Assembly: GCA_943372645.1 (NCBI GenBank) | Contig: CALRZN010000001.1 | Location: 310,001-374,000 of the forward strand | DNA: 64,000 nucleotides | Origin: VBWE01 sp943372645 | GTDB taxonomy: Bacteria > Bacteroidota > Bacteroidia > Palsa-965 | Direction of reading: 5' to 3' | In this document: positions 1-9,734 of the stretch, one piece after another | Numbering within the stretch: position 1 is the stretch's first letter | Layout: each line of letters opens with the position of its first letter | Notes under the pieces: model-generated | Told to the model about the DNA's origin: nothing | Databases searched by the model: none | The model's input: only the letters and a program-made list of their open reading frames with translations | Made by a program: the position numbers and the translations under genes

Positions 1-1287
1 ATCGAGTGCCGAGTCAGCCAGGATGATACCGGTTACACCGCCTGTTACGAATGTTGATACAAGACCGATCGCAAACAGCATGGCCGGTGTAAACTGGATG
101 TTACCGCGCCAGAGTGTAGTGATGTAGTTGAACGCTTTTACCGCAGATGGAATCGCAATAAGCAGCGTGGTGAATACGAATACCGAACCAAGGAACGGGT
201 TCATACCGGTAAGGAACATGTGGTGTCCCCATACAATGAACGAGAGGAAACCGATACCGAGAATCGAAGTGATCATAGCGCGGTAACCGAAGATCGGTTT
301 GCGTGCATTCACCGAAATGATTTCAGAGGTAAGACCGAGTGCCGGCAGGATGATGATATATACTTCCGGGTGACCAAGGAACCAGAATAAGTGCTGGTAC
401 AGGATCGGGCTGCCGCCCATGTTGTCGAGCGCCTGGCCGTTGATGTAAATTTCGCTGAGGTAGAAGCTGGTGCCCATGCTGCGGTCGAAAATGAGCAGCA
501 GTGCAGCCGAGAACAGTACCGGGAACGAAAGTACACCGAGAATTGCAGTTACAAAGAACGCCCAGATTGTCAGCGGCATGCGGGTCATTTTCATGCCCTT
601 GGTGCGCAGGTTGAGTACAGTGATGATGTAGTTAAGACCACCGAGCAGTGAAGATACAATGAACAGACTCATAGAAACCAGCCAGATCGTCATACCCAGG
701 CCGGAACCAGACATTGCCTGCGGCAGTGCGCTCAGCGGGGGATAAACTGTCCATCCGCCGGATGCAGGTCCTGTTTCGAGGAACATTCCACCTACCATGA
801 ACAGACTCGAAAGCAGGAAGAACCAGTACGAAAGCATGTTGAGGAAACCCGAAGCCATATCACGCGCACCGATCTGGTACGGGATGAGCAGGTTGGAGAA
901 TGTACCGCTGAGACCACCGGTTAACACCATAAATACCATGATGGTACCGTGGATGGTAACAAGGCCCATGTACATTTCCGGATCAAGAATTCCGTCCGGT
1001 GCCCACTTATCACCGAGCAGTGCGTTGGCAATAGCGAATTTCTCGCCCGGCCAGGCCAGCTGCAGTCGGAATAAGATAGACATCATCATCCCGATCACCG
1101 CCATGATTACCGCAGTAACCAGGAACTGGCGCGAGATGGTTTTATGATCCATACTGAAGACATACTTCGAGATGAAGCTTTCTTCATGATGATGGTGATC
1201 GTCATGGTGATGATCATCATGGTGCGCATGGCCGTGAGCCAGATCCTGCGCGTGTAAGTCATGATGTTCGTGATTTTCCGCTCCCAT
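1..1287 (-). CDS. coxA: Cytochrome c oxidase subunit I, 3' end outside window
   Basis: This is the catalytic haem-copper subunit of an aa3-type terminal oxidase, which reduces O2 at a haem/CuB site and pumps protons. The reading frame is open from an ATG at 1287 to the window edge: 429 codons, so the C-terminal part is missing. I translated it by hand and see the subunit I signature WFLGHPEVYIIILP, with the CuB histidine and cross-linked tyrosine, followed by GHHMF. The first ~35 residues are very rich in His and Asp (HHDDHHHDDHHHH) before the usual start of the family. The gene lies 49 bp downstream of coxB and is last in the ACIII/oxidase operon as seen here. Family identity is certain from the motifs. 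A metal-handling role for the His tract is inference. Confidence 0.96.
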   Translation of the reverse strand, partial: MGAENHEHHDLHAQDLAHGHAHHDDHHHDDHHHHEESFISKYVFSMDHKTISRQFLVTAVIMAVIGMMMSILFRLQLAWPGEKFAIANALLGDKWAPDGILDPEMYMGLVTIHGTIMVFMVLTGGLSGTFSNLLIPYQIGARDMASGFLNMLSYWFFLLSSLFMVGGMFLETGPASGGWTVYPPLSALPQAMSGSGLGMTIWLVSMSLFIVSSLLGGLNYIITVLNLRTKGMKMTRMPLTIWAFFVTAILGVLSFPVLFSAALLLIFDRSMGTSFYLSEIYINGQALDNMGGSPILYQHLFWFLGHPEVYIIILPALGLTSEIISVNARKPIFGYRAMITSILGIGFLSFIVWGHHMFLTGMNPFLGSVFVFTTLLIAIPSAVKAFNYITTLWRGNIQFTPAMLFAIGLVSTFVTGGVTGIILADSALD

Positions 1288-1336
1288 GTTGCTATCTTTA
1301 ATTTATGTTGATTCGTTACTTAAATGTCAGTTCAGA

Positions 1337-2380
1337 TTATTTGGCCGGTTTCATCGGGTGCTGCGCACCGAAGTTTTTCTGTGTGGCCAGCCACTTCTCG
1401 TATTCCGCCTTGGTTTCTACGATCACTTTCATTTTCATTTTGTAGTGACTTTCTCCGCAGATTTTGTTGCACAGCAGCCAGTAGTCAAATTCAATCGGCT
1501 TCTGTCCTTTGGCTTCGCGGATGGCGTTGATGTCTTTCATCTGTTCAATCACCGCTTCATCCTTGCGCATATCAACGGTAGTGATTGTCGGCTTGAAGTG
1601 GAAGTTGGTACGCATACCCGGCACCGTGTTCATCTGTGCACGGAAGTGCGGCAGGTAAGCACTGTGAATAACGTCCTGCGAACGGAACAGCAGGTTTACT
1701 TCTTCCCCAACTACCAGGTGCAGCGCTTCGCTTACAATCTGGTCGTCCTGGCTGTTAACGTCGGTAGTATCAAGACCAAGTTCGTTTGTTCCTGAAATCA
1801 GGCGGTAACTGTGTTTTCCGAATTTTGCATCAGCGCCGGGATAGCGGGCTACCCAGTTAAACTGTTTCGAATACACTTCTACTGTACGCATCTTGCCGGG
1901 GGCAACTTCCGACGTGGCATCATTCCACAGCGTAATACCCCAGATGATAATTACAGCAAGAACAATTGCCGGGATAATGGTCCACAGTAATTCCAGTTTG
2001 TTATTGTGTGCAAGGTAGTAGGCGCGGGTATTGTCGCGGCCGTAATATTTGTAAGCGAAATAAAACAACGCACCGTTGGTAAGGAAAAACACGGCGGTGA
2101 TGATCCAGATGTTAAAATTGAACAGGTCATCTATTTTCTGACCGTGTTCTGATGCAGCCTGCGGAAGTACGCGTGATCCGTATTCCATGAACTGCCAGGT
2201 CACCCAGATGAAGAAGACAGTCATGTAGGAAATCATGAGCACACCGTTCATACGGTTGTCGCTCTCGCTTACCTTTTCCGAACGGGGACCTTTAAGATCG
2301 TTCGACAGTTCCACCACCCGCACAATCTGCCAGATGGCTGCTGCTGCGAGGATCAGGATGAGATAAATCAGGAATTGCAT
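1337..2380 (-). CDS. coxB: Cytochrome c oxidase subunit II
   Basis: Subunit II accepts electrons from cytochrome c through a binuclear CuA centre and passes them to subunit I. The 347-residue protein has a first membrane segment at residues 1-20, two more around 45-65 and 90-110, then a periplasmic cupredoxin domain. The CuA ligands are visible near the C-terminus as C304-x3-C308-x3-H312-x2-M315 (CNKICGESHYKM), with the upstream His in DVIHSAY. The usual Glu between the cysteines is Lys here; that residue acts mainly through its backbone, and I recall the same change in other Bacteroidota sequences. No C-terminal haem c domain is present, which fits the ACIII c haems feeding it directly. It sits between actF (45 bp upstream) and coxA. 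Confidence 0.96.
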   Translation of the reverse strand: MQFLIYLILILAAAAIWQIVRVVELSNDLKGPRSEKVSESDNRMNGVLMISYMTVFFIWVTWQFMEYGSRVLPQAASEHGQKIDDLFNFNIWIITAVFFLTNGALFYFAYKYYGRDNTRAYYLAHNNKLELLWTIIPAIVLAVIIIWGITLWNDATSEVAPGKMRTVEVYSKQFNWVARYPGADAKFGKHSYRLISGTNELGLDTTDVNSQDDQIVSEALHLVVGEEVNLLFRSQDVIHSAYLPHFRAQMNTVPGMRTNFHFKPTITTVDMRKDEAVIEQMKDINAIREAKGQKPIEFDYWLLCNKICGESHYKMKMKVIVETKAEYEKWLATQKNFGAQHPMKPAK

Positions 2381-2425
2381 AGCCGAATCGTTTATATCGT
2401 GTTTTCGCTTTCGTTATTCGTTTGA

Positions 2426-3673
2426 TTAGATGTTGTGCCCAAGGCTTTCTTCCAGGTACGGATGGTTTTTCGCAAGCAGCGGAGCTTTTGAAAGCGCATT
2501 CAGAATCCAGAAGACAAAACCGCCGAGGAACAGCAGGAACATTCCTACTTCAATGGTTCCGATGCCCCAGTTTTCACCAACCGTTCCCGGCATGATGAGG
2601 AGGAAGGTATCGCACCAGTGGAAAATCAGGATCAGTACACCTACAAAAAGCAGGTAGTGTTTATTGCGTTTTGCATCGCGCGACATCAGCATGATCATCG
2701 GGAACGCAAAGTTTACAAACATGGTAACCCAGAACAGTCCGCGGTAGTGGTCCCAGCGCTGCTGGAAATAAACCACTTCTTCCGGGATATCCGAATACCA
2801 GATGAGCATGAACTGTGCAAACCAGAGGTACGTCCAGAGGAAACTCACGGCGAACATCCATTTACCCAGATCGTGCGTGTGGCTGGCGTTTACAAATTCC
2901 ATCTGTCCGCGTCCTTTCAGGTGGAGCAGCAGCATGTTGAACGTGATGATTGCACCGATCCACATGCCGGCGAAGATGTACCAGCCGAACAGCGTGCTGA
3001 ACCAGTGTACGTCAATACTCATTACCACGTCCCAGGCAAATACGCTGGAAGTGAAACCGAAGAATACGAGGAAGATTGCTGATTTGGTGATGTTCTGTTT
3101 GAAGATCGATGTGCCGCCGGCCATATCTTCTTCGAGTGATTTTTTACGTGCCCAGCGCTGGTACATAATCCATACGGCCATGAACACCAGGATACGTCCC
3201 CAGAAGAAAATCGGGCTGAAATAAGCCGCTTTATGCTGCAGAATCGGATCGTGGTCGTATGCCGACGAATCCTGCCAGTGATACAGGTGGTGGCCGCCGA
3301 ACTGACCTACTGCAAGAATCAGGATAATCAGCACTGCGCCTACCGGCAGGAATGTGCTTACCGCGCTGAAAATGCGCATAAACACTACGCTCCATGCGGC
3401 CTGGCCTGCAAACTGCAGCGAATAAAAGAAAGTCGCTGCAAGTGCAATAGCACCGAAGAAGAAACTGTTTACCAGCAGGTTGGCCCAGAAACGCTGTCCG
3501 AGTGAACCGGTATGGTCTTCGTGTCCTTCAATTGCATGTTCTGCGCCATGACTTTTGAAAAGGACTACACCCAGCACCAGCAGCAGCAGCCCGAGACCCA
3601 TCATAATGAACAGGTTCCGCTTGCTTTTTGCGGTGAAGTTGTATTGCAGATTATTGAATTCGATCGCGTGCAT
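2426..3673 (-). CDS. actF: Alternative complex III membrane subunit ActF
   Basis: Polytopic membrane subunit of alternative complex III, the bc1-independent quinol:cytochrome c/oxidase oxidoreductase. The 415-residue protein has about ten hydrophobic segments spread over its full length, starting near residue 22 (LFIMMGLGLLLLVLGVVLF), with no cofactor motif. In the family ActF is related to the NrfD-like ActC and is placed beside it in the membrane. Position is diagnostic: it follows actE by 35 bp and precedes coxB by 45 bp, the order found in Bacteroidota ACIII-aa3 supercomplex operons. Assignment rests on length, topology and this conserved order. Confidence 0.9.
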   Translation of the reverse strand: MHAIEFNNLQYNFTAKSKRNLFIMMGLGLLLLVLGVVLFKSHGAEHAIEGHEDHTGSLGQRFWANLLVNSFFFGAIALAATFFYSLQFAGQAAWSVVFMRIFSAVSTFLPVGAVLIILILAVGQFGGHHLYHWQDSSAYDHDPILQHKAAYFSPIFFWGRILVFMAVWIMYQRWARKKSLEEDMAGGTSIFKQNITKSAIFLVFFGFTSSVFAWDVVMSIDVHWFSTLFGWYIFAGMWIGAIITFNMLLLHLKGRGQMEFVNASHTHDLGKWMFAVSFLWTYLWFAQFMLIWYSDIPEEVVYFQQRWDHYRGLFWVTMFVNFAFPMIMLMSRDAKRNKHYLLFVGVLILIFHWCDTFLLIMPGTVGENWGIGTIEVGMFLLFLGGFVFWILNALSKAPLLAKNHPYLEESLGHNI

Positions 3674-3708
3674 ATTGTTGAATCTTTAGCGTCTTCTTCG
3701 TTGTTTAA

Positions 3709-4401
3709 TTATTTTCCTGCAGCCGGTTTAACGGGTGCTTTGGTTGCTGCTGAATCGGCTTTGGCAGAATCGGCCACTGATTTTTTCATGGCTTCAGCCA
3801 CCGAAACATTACCGCGTGAAAGGCGCTGTACATAACGGATTACTTTCCAGCGCTCGGTCGGGTTCAGCTGTGAAGCATGTGAACCCATCATGTTTTTGCC
3901 GTAGGTGATTACGTGATACAGGTGTCCGTCCGTCTGATTGAACGGAGCCAGTGTAGTGTAATCCGGCGGTTTGTTCGGGAACTTTTTGTTCGCTACGATG
4001 GTGCCGTCGCCTTTGCCTTCGTCGCCGTGGCAGTGAACGCACATCTGTTCGTAGAGCACTTTGCCTTCCATCTCCACCGCTTCTGTTGCAGGCATATCGC
4101 CTTTCCAGAAGTTCGCAGCCAGTGTATCACCGGCAGGCGTGTTCGGATACGGGAACGGAACAAATCCGCGCGGGATGGTTCCTGCAACCGGCAGGCGGTT
4201 GGTCATCAGTGTGTCGCGGTTACCGGCCGAATCCTTCTTGGTATAATACAAACCATTGGTTTCGAACCCGGGGCTGCGATACATATCCGGGAAGTATTCA
4301 TAACCCGGACTCTGCGGGTCTTTTCCGCATGATGCCAGCAACATAGCTGCAGCTACAGCCGTTACTGCCGGTAATGCAAAGTATTTGGTACGCTTCTTCA
4401 T
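3709..4401 (-). CDS. actE: Alternative complex III monohaem cytochrome c lipoprotein ActE
   Basis: Monohaem c-type cytochrome of the ACIII complex, expected to sit on the periplasmic face and relay electrons from ActA toward the oxidase. The N-terminus is a lipoprotein signal with lipobox LASC (Cys25). The single haem site CVHCH lies near residue 120 and is followed by GDEGKGDG; the distal Met is likely in MMGSHASQLNP. The C-terminal ~35 residues are Ala/Lys-rich and low in complexity, like a flexible tail. Length (230 residues) is close to the family norm. It is the fifth gene of the act cluster, 23 bp after actD. Confidence 0.92.
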   Translation of the reverse strand: MKKRTKYFALPAVTAVAAAMLLASCGKDPQSPGYEYFPDMYRSPGFETNGLYYTKKDSAGNRDTLMTNRLPVAGTIPRGFVPFPYPNTPAGDTLAANFWKGDMPATEAVEMEGKVLYEQMCVHCHGDEGKGDGTIVANKKFPNKPPDYTTLAPFNQTDGHLYHVITYGKNMMGSHASQLNPTERWKVIRYVQRLSRGNVSVAEAMKKSVADSAKADSAATKAPVKPAAGK

Positions 4402-4424
4402 CGTCTGGTGGATCAGTGCGTATA

Positions 4425-4949
4425 TTATTTCACGTTAACTTCAGTGGCGCCGGTCTGCTTCAGAATCGAAACCACGCGGGCTTCGTCTTCTGCTTTAACT
4501 TCAAGCTCCATCAGGAATTTATCATCGGTAGTGCGCGGATCCGGATTCTTCGGTGATACACCGGGCAGAAGCCTGCTGCGCAGGAAAAAGGTAATGGCCA
4601 TACCGTGCGCGGCACAGAATACCGTCGATTCAAAGGTTACCGGGATAAATGCCGGCCAGTTCTGGAAGTACCAGAAGTTCGGCTTGCCCCCGATGTCAAT
4701 TTCCGGCCAGTCAGAAACCATCATGTACCACGTCATCAGAACCGCCAGGCCGAAGCCGGTAAGCCCGTAGATGAACGCGCAGATGGCAATGCGTGTCCGT
4801 TTCAGTCCCATCGCATGATCAAGTCCATGGATCGGGAACGGTGTGAACACTTCCTTGATGTGGAAATGTGATGACCGCACCTGTTCAACGCCTTCGAGCA
4901 ATTGCTCTTCGTCGCTGTAAATGCCGTGAATCAGTTTTGTAGCACCCAT
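4425..4949 (-). CDS. actD: Alternative complex III subunit ActD (DUF3341)
   Basis: Small membrane subunit of ACIII, Pfam family DUF3341. The 174-residue protein has a soluble N-terminal part ending in the conserved stretch FTPFPIHGLDHAMGLKRTR, then two membrane helices (about residues 55-77 and 98-122) and a charged C-terminal domain. No redox motif is present; in known complexes ActD is structural. The PFPIHGLD motif is characteristic and makes the call firm. It lies 22 bp downstream of actC and 23 bp upstream of actE, so it is almost certainly co-transcribed and translated in step with them. Confidence 0.93.
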   Translation of the reverse strand: MGATKLIHGIYSDEEQLLEGVEQVRSSHFHIKEVFTPFPIHGLDHAMGLKRTRIAICAFIYGLTGFGLAVLMTWYMMVSDWPEIDIGGKPNFWYFQNWPAFIPVTFESTVFCAAHGMAITFFLRSRLLPGVSPKNPDPRTTDDKFLMELEVKAEDEARVVSILKQTGATEVNVK

Positions 4950-4971
4950 ATCGTTTTCTGATGCAAAATTT

Positions 4972-6384
4972 TTAATAATCTACTTTAATGCCTTTGCTTT
5001 CTGCGAATTTGCGCTTGTGCTGCGATCCCGAAGATTTCAGAATCATCTTCATTTCACTGAAGGCGATTACCGGGAACACACGTGCAAACAGGAGGAAGAA
5101 AGTGAAGAACATACCGATGGTTCCGATGAACAGGCCGATCTCAACCCAGGTCGGGTGATACATCGTCCAGCTCGACGGCAGGTAATCGCGGTGCAGCGAG
5201 GTAACGATAATTACGAAACGCTCGAACCACATACCGATGTTTACCACAATCGAAAGAATGAATGTTGCAATAAGGCTGGTGCGGATTTTTTTGAACCAGA
5301 ACAGCTGCGGCGAAATTACGTTGCAGGTCATCATGCCCCAGTAGCTCCACCAGTATGGACCGGTAGCGCGGTTCATGAAGGCGTAACCTTCATATTCAAC
5401 GCCCGAGTACCACGAAATGAACAGCTCCGAGAGGTACGCCACACCTACCATTGAACCGGTAAGGATGATGATGATGTTCATGTATTCGATGTGCTTGATG
5501 CCGATGTAGTGCTCCAGGCCATACACTTTACGCATGATGAGCAGCAGGGTAAGTACCATCGCGAAACCAGAGAAGATCGCACCGGCAACGAAGTAAGGCG
5601 GGAAGATGGTGGTGTGCCAGCCCGGCATTACCGAGGTAGCAAAGTCCATAGATACAATCGAGTGAACCGAGAATACCAGCGGTGTAGAAAGACCTGCAAG
5701 TACCAGGGAAACCTCTTCAAAACGCTGCCAGTCTTTGGCGCGGCCGCTCCAGCCGAAGGAAAGGGTGCGGTAAATTTTTTCCTGCATCGCTTTGCCCTGC
5801 ATCTTGAAACGGTCGCGGATACCTGCAAAGTCAGGAATAAGACCGGTGTACCAGAACACGAGCGATACGGTGAAGTACGTTGATACTGCGAATACGTCCC
5901 ACATCAGCGGCGAATCGAAGTTTACCCACAGCGAACCGAACTGGTTGGCGTGCGGGAACAGCCAGTAATCAAGCCACGGACGGCCGGTGTGCATGGTTAC
6001 GAAAATGGCCGCGCACATTACCGCGAAAATTGTCATCGCTTCTGCCGAACGGTTAATCGCCATACGCCATTTCTGACGGAACAGCAGCAGTACAGCCGAG
6101 ATGAGTGTACCGGCGTGACCGATACCGATCCACCAAACGAAGTTGGTGATATCCCAGGCCCAACCCACTGTGCGGTTGGCGCCCCACTGACCGATACCGG
6201 TACCGATGGTGATTGCAAGACAGCTGAGGCCCCACAGGAACGTGAGAACAGCTATTGTAAACAACAGATACCAGTACTTGTTGGCCTTCCCTTCAATGGG
6301 CTTACAGATCTCCGCGGTGATATCGCTGTACGTTTTATCACCGAGGATCAACGGTTCCCTGAGGACTGATTCGTGGCTCGACAT
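4972..6384 (-). CDS. actC: Alternative complex III quinol-site subunit ActC (NrfD-like)
   Basis: NrfD/PsrC-type integral membrane subunit that holds the menaquinol oxidation site of ACIII. The 470-residue protein carries about ten membrane helices. Family-typical stretches visible are WDITNFVWWIGIGHAGTLIS near residue 80, MHTGRPW near 130 and SMDFATSVMPGWHTTIFPPY near 255, where conserved His/Asp residues contribute to quinol binding and proton release. It follows actB by 43 bp. Electrons taken here pass to the Fe-S clusters of ActB and then to the haems of ActA. Confidence 0.95.
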   Translation of the reverse strand: MSSHESVLREPLILGDKTYSDITAEICKPIEGKANKYWYLLFTIAVLTFLWGLSCLAITIGTGIGQWGANRTVGWAWDITNFVWWIGIGHAGTLISAVLLLFRQKWRMAINRSAEAMTIFAVMCAAIFVTMHTGRPWLDYWLFPHANQFGSLWVNFDSPLMWDVFAVSTYFTVSLVFWYTGLIPDFAGIRDRFKMQGKAMQEKIYRTLSFGWSGRAKDWQRFEEVSLVLAGLSTPLVFSVHSIVSMDFATSVMPGWHTTIFPPYFVAGAIFSGFAMVLTLLLIMRKVYGLEHYIGIKHIEYMNIIIILTGSMVGVAYLSELFISWYSGVEYEGYAFMNRATGPYWWSYWGMMTCNVISPQLFWFKKIRTSLIATFILSIVVNIGMWFERFVIIVTSLHRDYLPSSWTMYHPTWVEIGLFIGTIGMFFTFFLLFARVFPVIAFSEMKMILKSSGSQHKRKFAESKGIKVDY

Positions 6385-6427
6385 AGTTTTCTTTTTATGC
6401 GGTGTTTATCGTAGTTACTTAACAGGC

Positions 6428-9400
6428 TTAGTGATGTGCTTCCTCTTTTTTGGCAGGTTCTGCATGGCCTTTGGATTCGGCTTTCGCCTCCGCTTCGCGG
6501 TTCCATACTTTGGTCATGTAGAATACCGAAGGACGTACACCAACAACTTCGAGTACTTCGAACTTGCGGCCATCCTGTTCCCACTTGATGATTTCGCTGT
6601 TTTCGTCGTTCAGGTCGCCGAAAATGATGGCGTTGGTCGGACACGACTGTGAACATGCGGTCTGGATTGATCCGTCCACAACCGGTGCTCCTGCTTTCTT
6701 CGCGTCAAGCTTGCCGGCCTGGATGCGCTGAACGCACATCGAACATTTTTCCATTACACCGCGTGAACGTACTACCACATCCGGGTTCATTACCATGCGG
6801 CCGTATTCGTCGGCTACCGGGTTCTGGTTGTGATCCGGGTTCTGGTTCGTATCGTAATCACGGTGGTAACGCTCGTAGTTGAACCAGTTGAAGCGGCGTA
6901 CTTTATACGGACAGTTGTTGGCGCAGTAACGGGTACCTACGCAACGGTTGTAGGTCATCTGGTTGAGGCCTTCCGAACTGTGGTTGGTAGCCAGTACCGG
7001 GCAAACCGTTTCGCACGGTGCGTGGTTACAATGCTGACACATCATGGGCTGGAATACCACCTTCGGATTATCGAATTCCGGGTTTTCCATCATGCGGTAC
7101 TTTTCAATTGTACCGTGTTCAGTATCGTCTGATGAAGTGGAGCTGGTGTAGTAACGGTCAATACGCATCCAGTGCATTTCGCGGCTGCGGCGTACTTCGT
7201 CTTTACCAACTACGTGAACGTTGTTTTCAGCGTTACAGCTTACCACACACGATCCGCAGCCGATACACGAGTTCAGGTCTATCGCCATGCCCCATTTGTG
7301 GTTCAGGCGGTCGTGCTGCTGCCACAGGTCAACATCATCAAGCGATGTTTCAGCACCTTTATAGGTGTGCATGGTGAGCGGTTCGCTAACCATACCGTCT
7401 TTCTCAGCGTATTCCGAAATGGTGGTTTCGCGGAAGATGTCTTCATCGCGGCCCATCAGTGTACCGTGCGACTGGGTTGTAGCAATCCAGTGCTTTTTGT
7501 CGGTTTTCGAAACAGTTGCATTATATACGTCAAACGACACGGTGTTACCCGAAGTCATTGCGGCAGCAGGATATGCGTTTGCACCCACGCCTTTGGATGT
7601 CGGTCCGAAGCTGTCGATGCGGCCGTAGCCGAGTGCAATACCGATGGTGCCTTTGGCCTGGCCGGGCTGTGCCCAAACCGGTGCCTCAAATTCGTAATCG
7701 CCTGCTTTTACCTTCACGATGTCCAGCTGGTCTTCCATCTGGTCGAAACGAACCATCAGGTCGCCGTCGAGTCCGAAGAAACCGCCCGCTTTCACATCAG
7801 CCGGGTGCATGGTAACCACGTTGTCCCAGGTAATTTTGGTGATCGGATCAGGTAACTCCTGCAGCCACGGGTTGTTCGACATGCTGCCGTTTCCAAGCGC
7901 AGTGCCCTGGTAAATCACCAGTTCCACGGTGCCTTCTTTGATACCGCTGATGGCTGCTTTTGCAGCGTCAACCGACATCATTTCAGCAGCAGGTGCTGCA
8001 ACAACTTCAACCGGCTGGGCAACAGGTGCTGCAACAGGTTTCGGCTGGTTATTTGCTGCCGGGGCAACGGCTACTGCTTCAACCGGGGCCGGTGCGGTAA
8101 CGGTGTAAACACCGTCGTGTACCGACTGGTTCCAGAACTGGGTAAAGCTCCAGGTGGTGCTGCTGTAAACGTTGGTTTTCCAGTGGTTCTGGAGGTAATC
8201 GTAGTACGATGTTTTGTTGTTTGCGTCGGTCCAGCGCATCAGGGTTTCCTGTGCTGCGCGGGTGTTGAAGAGCGGGCGGATCACCGGCTGCACCAGGCTG
8301 TACTGGTTGCTGCGCGGTTTGTGATCGTTCCAGCTTTCGAGGTAGTGATTATCCGGGCAGATCCAGTCGCACAGTGCGGCTGTTTCATCAGCGCGGTCGT
8401 TAAACGAAACTTTTGTTCCGATTTTCGAAAGTTTATCCGCAAAGCCGAGGGCCTTCGGTGTAGTATAAACCGGGTTGCTGTTGTAGAAAATCACAGCACC
8501 GAATCCGGCCATTTCTTCTTTTACAAATTTCACGAAAGCCGCGTCATCACCCTGGTGAGTAAGGTCTGCGATTTCGGTATTGATAATGCCGGCTTCGTAA
8601 GCACCTGCATTTTTGTTGATTTCAGCTACAATGCGCTGGATGGCCGGATCATTCGATCCGCACAGTACCACCGCTTTGCCGTGTGCTTTTGAAAGCGCTG
8701 CAGTAACTGCTTTCACACCCGGAAGGGTTGAACCGCTGTTGCCTGCAAGAATATCCACCGCGATTTTGCCGAACGCCGAAGGCTTGGCCGGGAAACGCTC
8801 GTCTGCGTTGGCACCGGAAAGCGACAGGATGGCTTCAATCTGGATGTGCTTCGACATTTTCTTTTTGTCTTTGCTCACGCGACGGGTTTCCGCATACTGT
8901 TTCGCCATTTCAATCGGCGATACCCAGTTGGTGAGGAAGTCAGCACCGATACTTACTATAACGTCTGCTTTTTCCAGGTTGTAGGTCGGAACGGTTCTGC
9001 CGTGTGCACTGGCTAATCCGCTGTACGAAACAGCATCATACACCACGTGTTTGCTTCCCGGGTTTTTCGCAACGAAATCGTTGATGATGGCCTGGGTAGC
9101 CGGGCTGATGATGGTAGAAGAAATGATCGCGGTCTTTTTGCCTTTGATGGCATTGCCGATAGCGGTATCTGCTTCATTCCAGGTTTTCAGGTCCCACTTG
9201 TCGCCGCTGCGCATTTTCGGGCCGCGGGCGCGGTTCGAATCGTACAGCGAAAGCACCGAAGCATGTACACGGGCGTTTACACCGCCGCGCGTAACTTTCG
9301 ACATGTTGTTGCCTTCAATTTTTACCGGGCGTCCTTCGCGTGTTTTTACGATGATGCTGCAGTAATCATTGCCGTCATAAAATGAAGAGGCGTACCAGTT

Positions 9401-9676
9401 GGCCACACCGGGAACAATTTCTTCCGGGCGAACCACATAAGGAATAGCATTCATTACAGGCGCTTCGCAGGCCGCCAGCGTTACCGCCGCAGCACTGAAC
9501 CCGAGAAACTTCAGGAAGTCGCGGCGGTTGGTGCCGTTCTGTCCCATCGCTGCTTCGTCGCCGATAAACTGATCGACCGGAATATTTTCGGCAAACTCAT
9601 TTTTGTGGGCTTCTTTGAAAGCCTTATCATCAGCGAGTTGTCCGATGCCTCTCCAGTATTTCTTTGATGTACCCAT
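6428..9676 (-). CDS. actB: Alternative complex III molybdopterin-like and Fe-S fusion subunit ActB
   Basis: Large periplasmic subunit of ACIII that joins a molybdopterin-oxidoreductase fold (in known ACIIIs without the Mo cofactor) to a four-cluster ferredoxin domain. A Tat signal with RRDFLKFLGF lies unusually far in, near residue 51. The oxidoreductase-like part extends to about residue 780, followed by Cys motifs for the Fe-S clusters: CIGCGSCVVSCNAEN, CQHCNHAPCETVCP, CVGTRYCANNCPYKVRRFNW, CSMC and CSQSCPTNA. A Pro/Ala/Val-rich stretch of about 45 residues near residue 530-575 interrupts the fold and looks like a linker insertion. At 1082 residues it is slightly longer than typical. It lies 58 bp downstream of actA. 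Confidence 0.95.
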   Translation of the reverse strand: MGTSKKYWRGIGQLADDKAFKEAHKNEFAENIPVDQFIGDEAAMGQNGTNRRDFLKFLGFSAAAVTLAACEAPVMNAIPYVVRPEEIVPGVANWYASSFYDGNDYCSIIVKTREGRPVKIEGNNMSKVTRGGVNARVHASVLSLYDSNRARGPKMRSGDKWDLKTWNEADTAIGNAIKGKKTAIISSTIISPATQAIINDFVAKNPGSKHVVYDAVSYSGLASAHGRTVPTYNLEKADVIVSIGADFLTNWVSPIEMAKQYAETRRVSKDKKKMSKHIQIEAILSLSGANADERFPAKPSAFGKIAVDILAGNSGSTLPGVKAVTAALSKAHGKAVVLCGSNDPAIQRIVAEINKNAGAYEAGIINTEIADLTHQGDDAAFVKFVKEEMAGFGAVIFYNSNPVYTTPKALGFADKLSKIGTKVSFNDRADETAALCDWICPDNHYLESWNDHKPRSNQYSLVQPVIRPLFNTRAAQETLMRWTDANNKTSYYDYLQNHWKTNVYSSTTWSFTQFWNQSVHDGVYTVTAPAPVEAVAVAPAANNQPKPVAAPVAQPVEVVAAPAAEMMSVDAAKAAISGIKEGTVELVIYQGTALGNGSMSNNPWLQELPDPITKITWDNVVTMHPADVKAGGFFGLDGDLMVRFDQMEDQLDIVKVKAGDYEFEAPVWAQPGQAKGTIGIALGYGRIDSFGPTSKGVGANAYPAAAMTSGNTVSFDVYNATVSKTDKKHWIATTQSHGTLMGRDEDIFRETTISEYAEKDGMVSEPLTMHTYKGAETSLDDVDLWQQHDRLNHKWGMAIDLNSCIGCGSCVVSCNAENNVHVVGKDEVRRSREMHWMRIDRYYTSSTSSDDTEHGTIEKYRMMENPEFDNPKVVFQPMMCQHCNHAPCETVCPVLATNHSSEGLNQMTYNRCVGTRYCANNCPYKVRRFNWFNYERYHRDYDTNQNPDHNQNPVADEYGRMVMNPDVVVRSRGVMEKCSMCVQRIQAGKLDAKKAGAPVVDGSIQTACSQSCPTNAIIFGDLNDENSEIIKWEQDGRKFEVLEVVGVRPSVFYMTKVWNREAEAKAESKGHAEPAKKEEAHH

Positions 9677-9734
9677 GTGCGTTGATTCGTATATGGATTA
9701 TGACGGTTGTCGTAATTCGTTTTCGTTTACTGTA

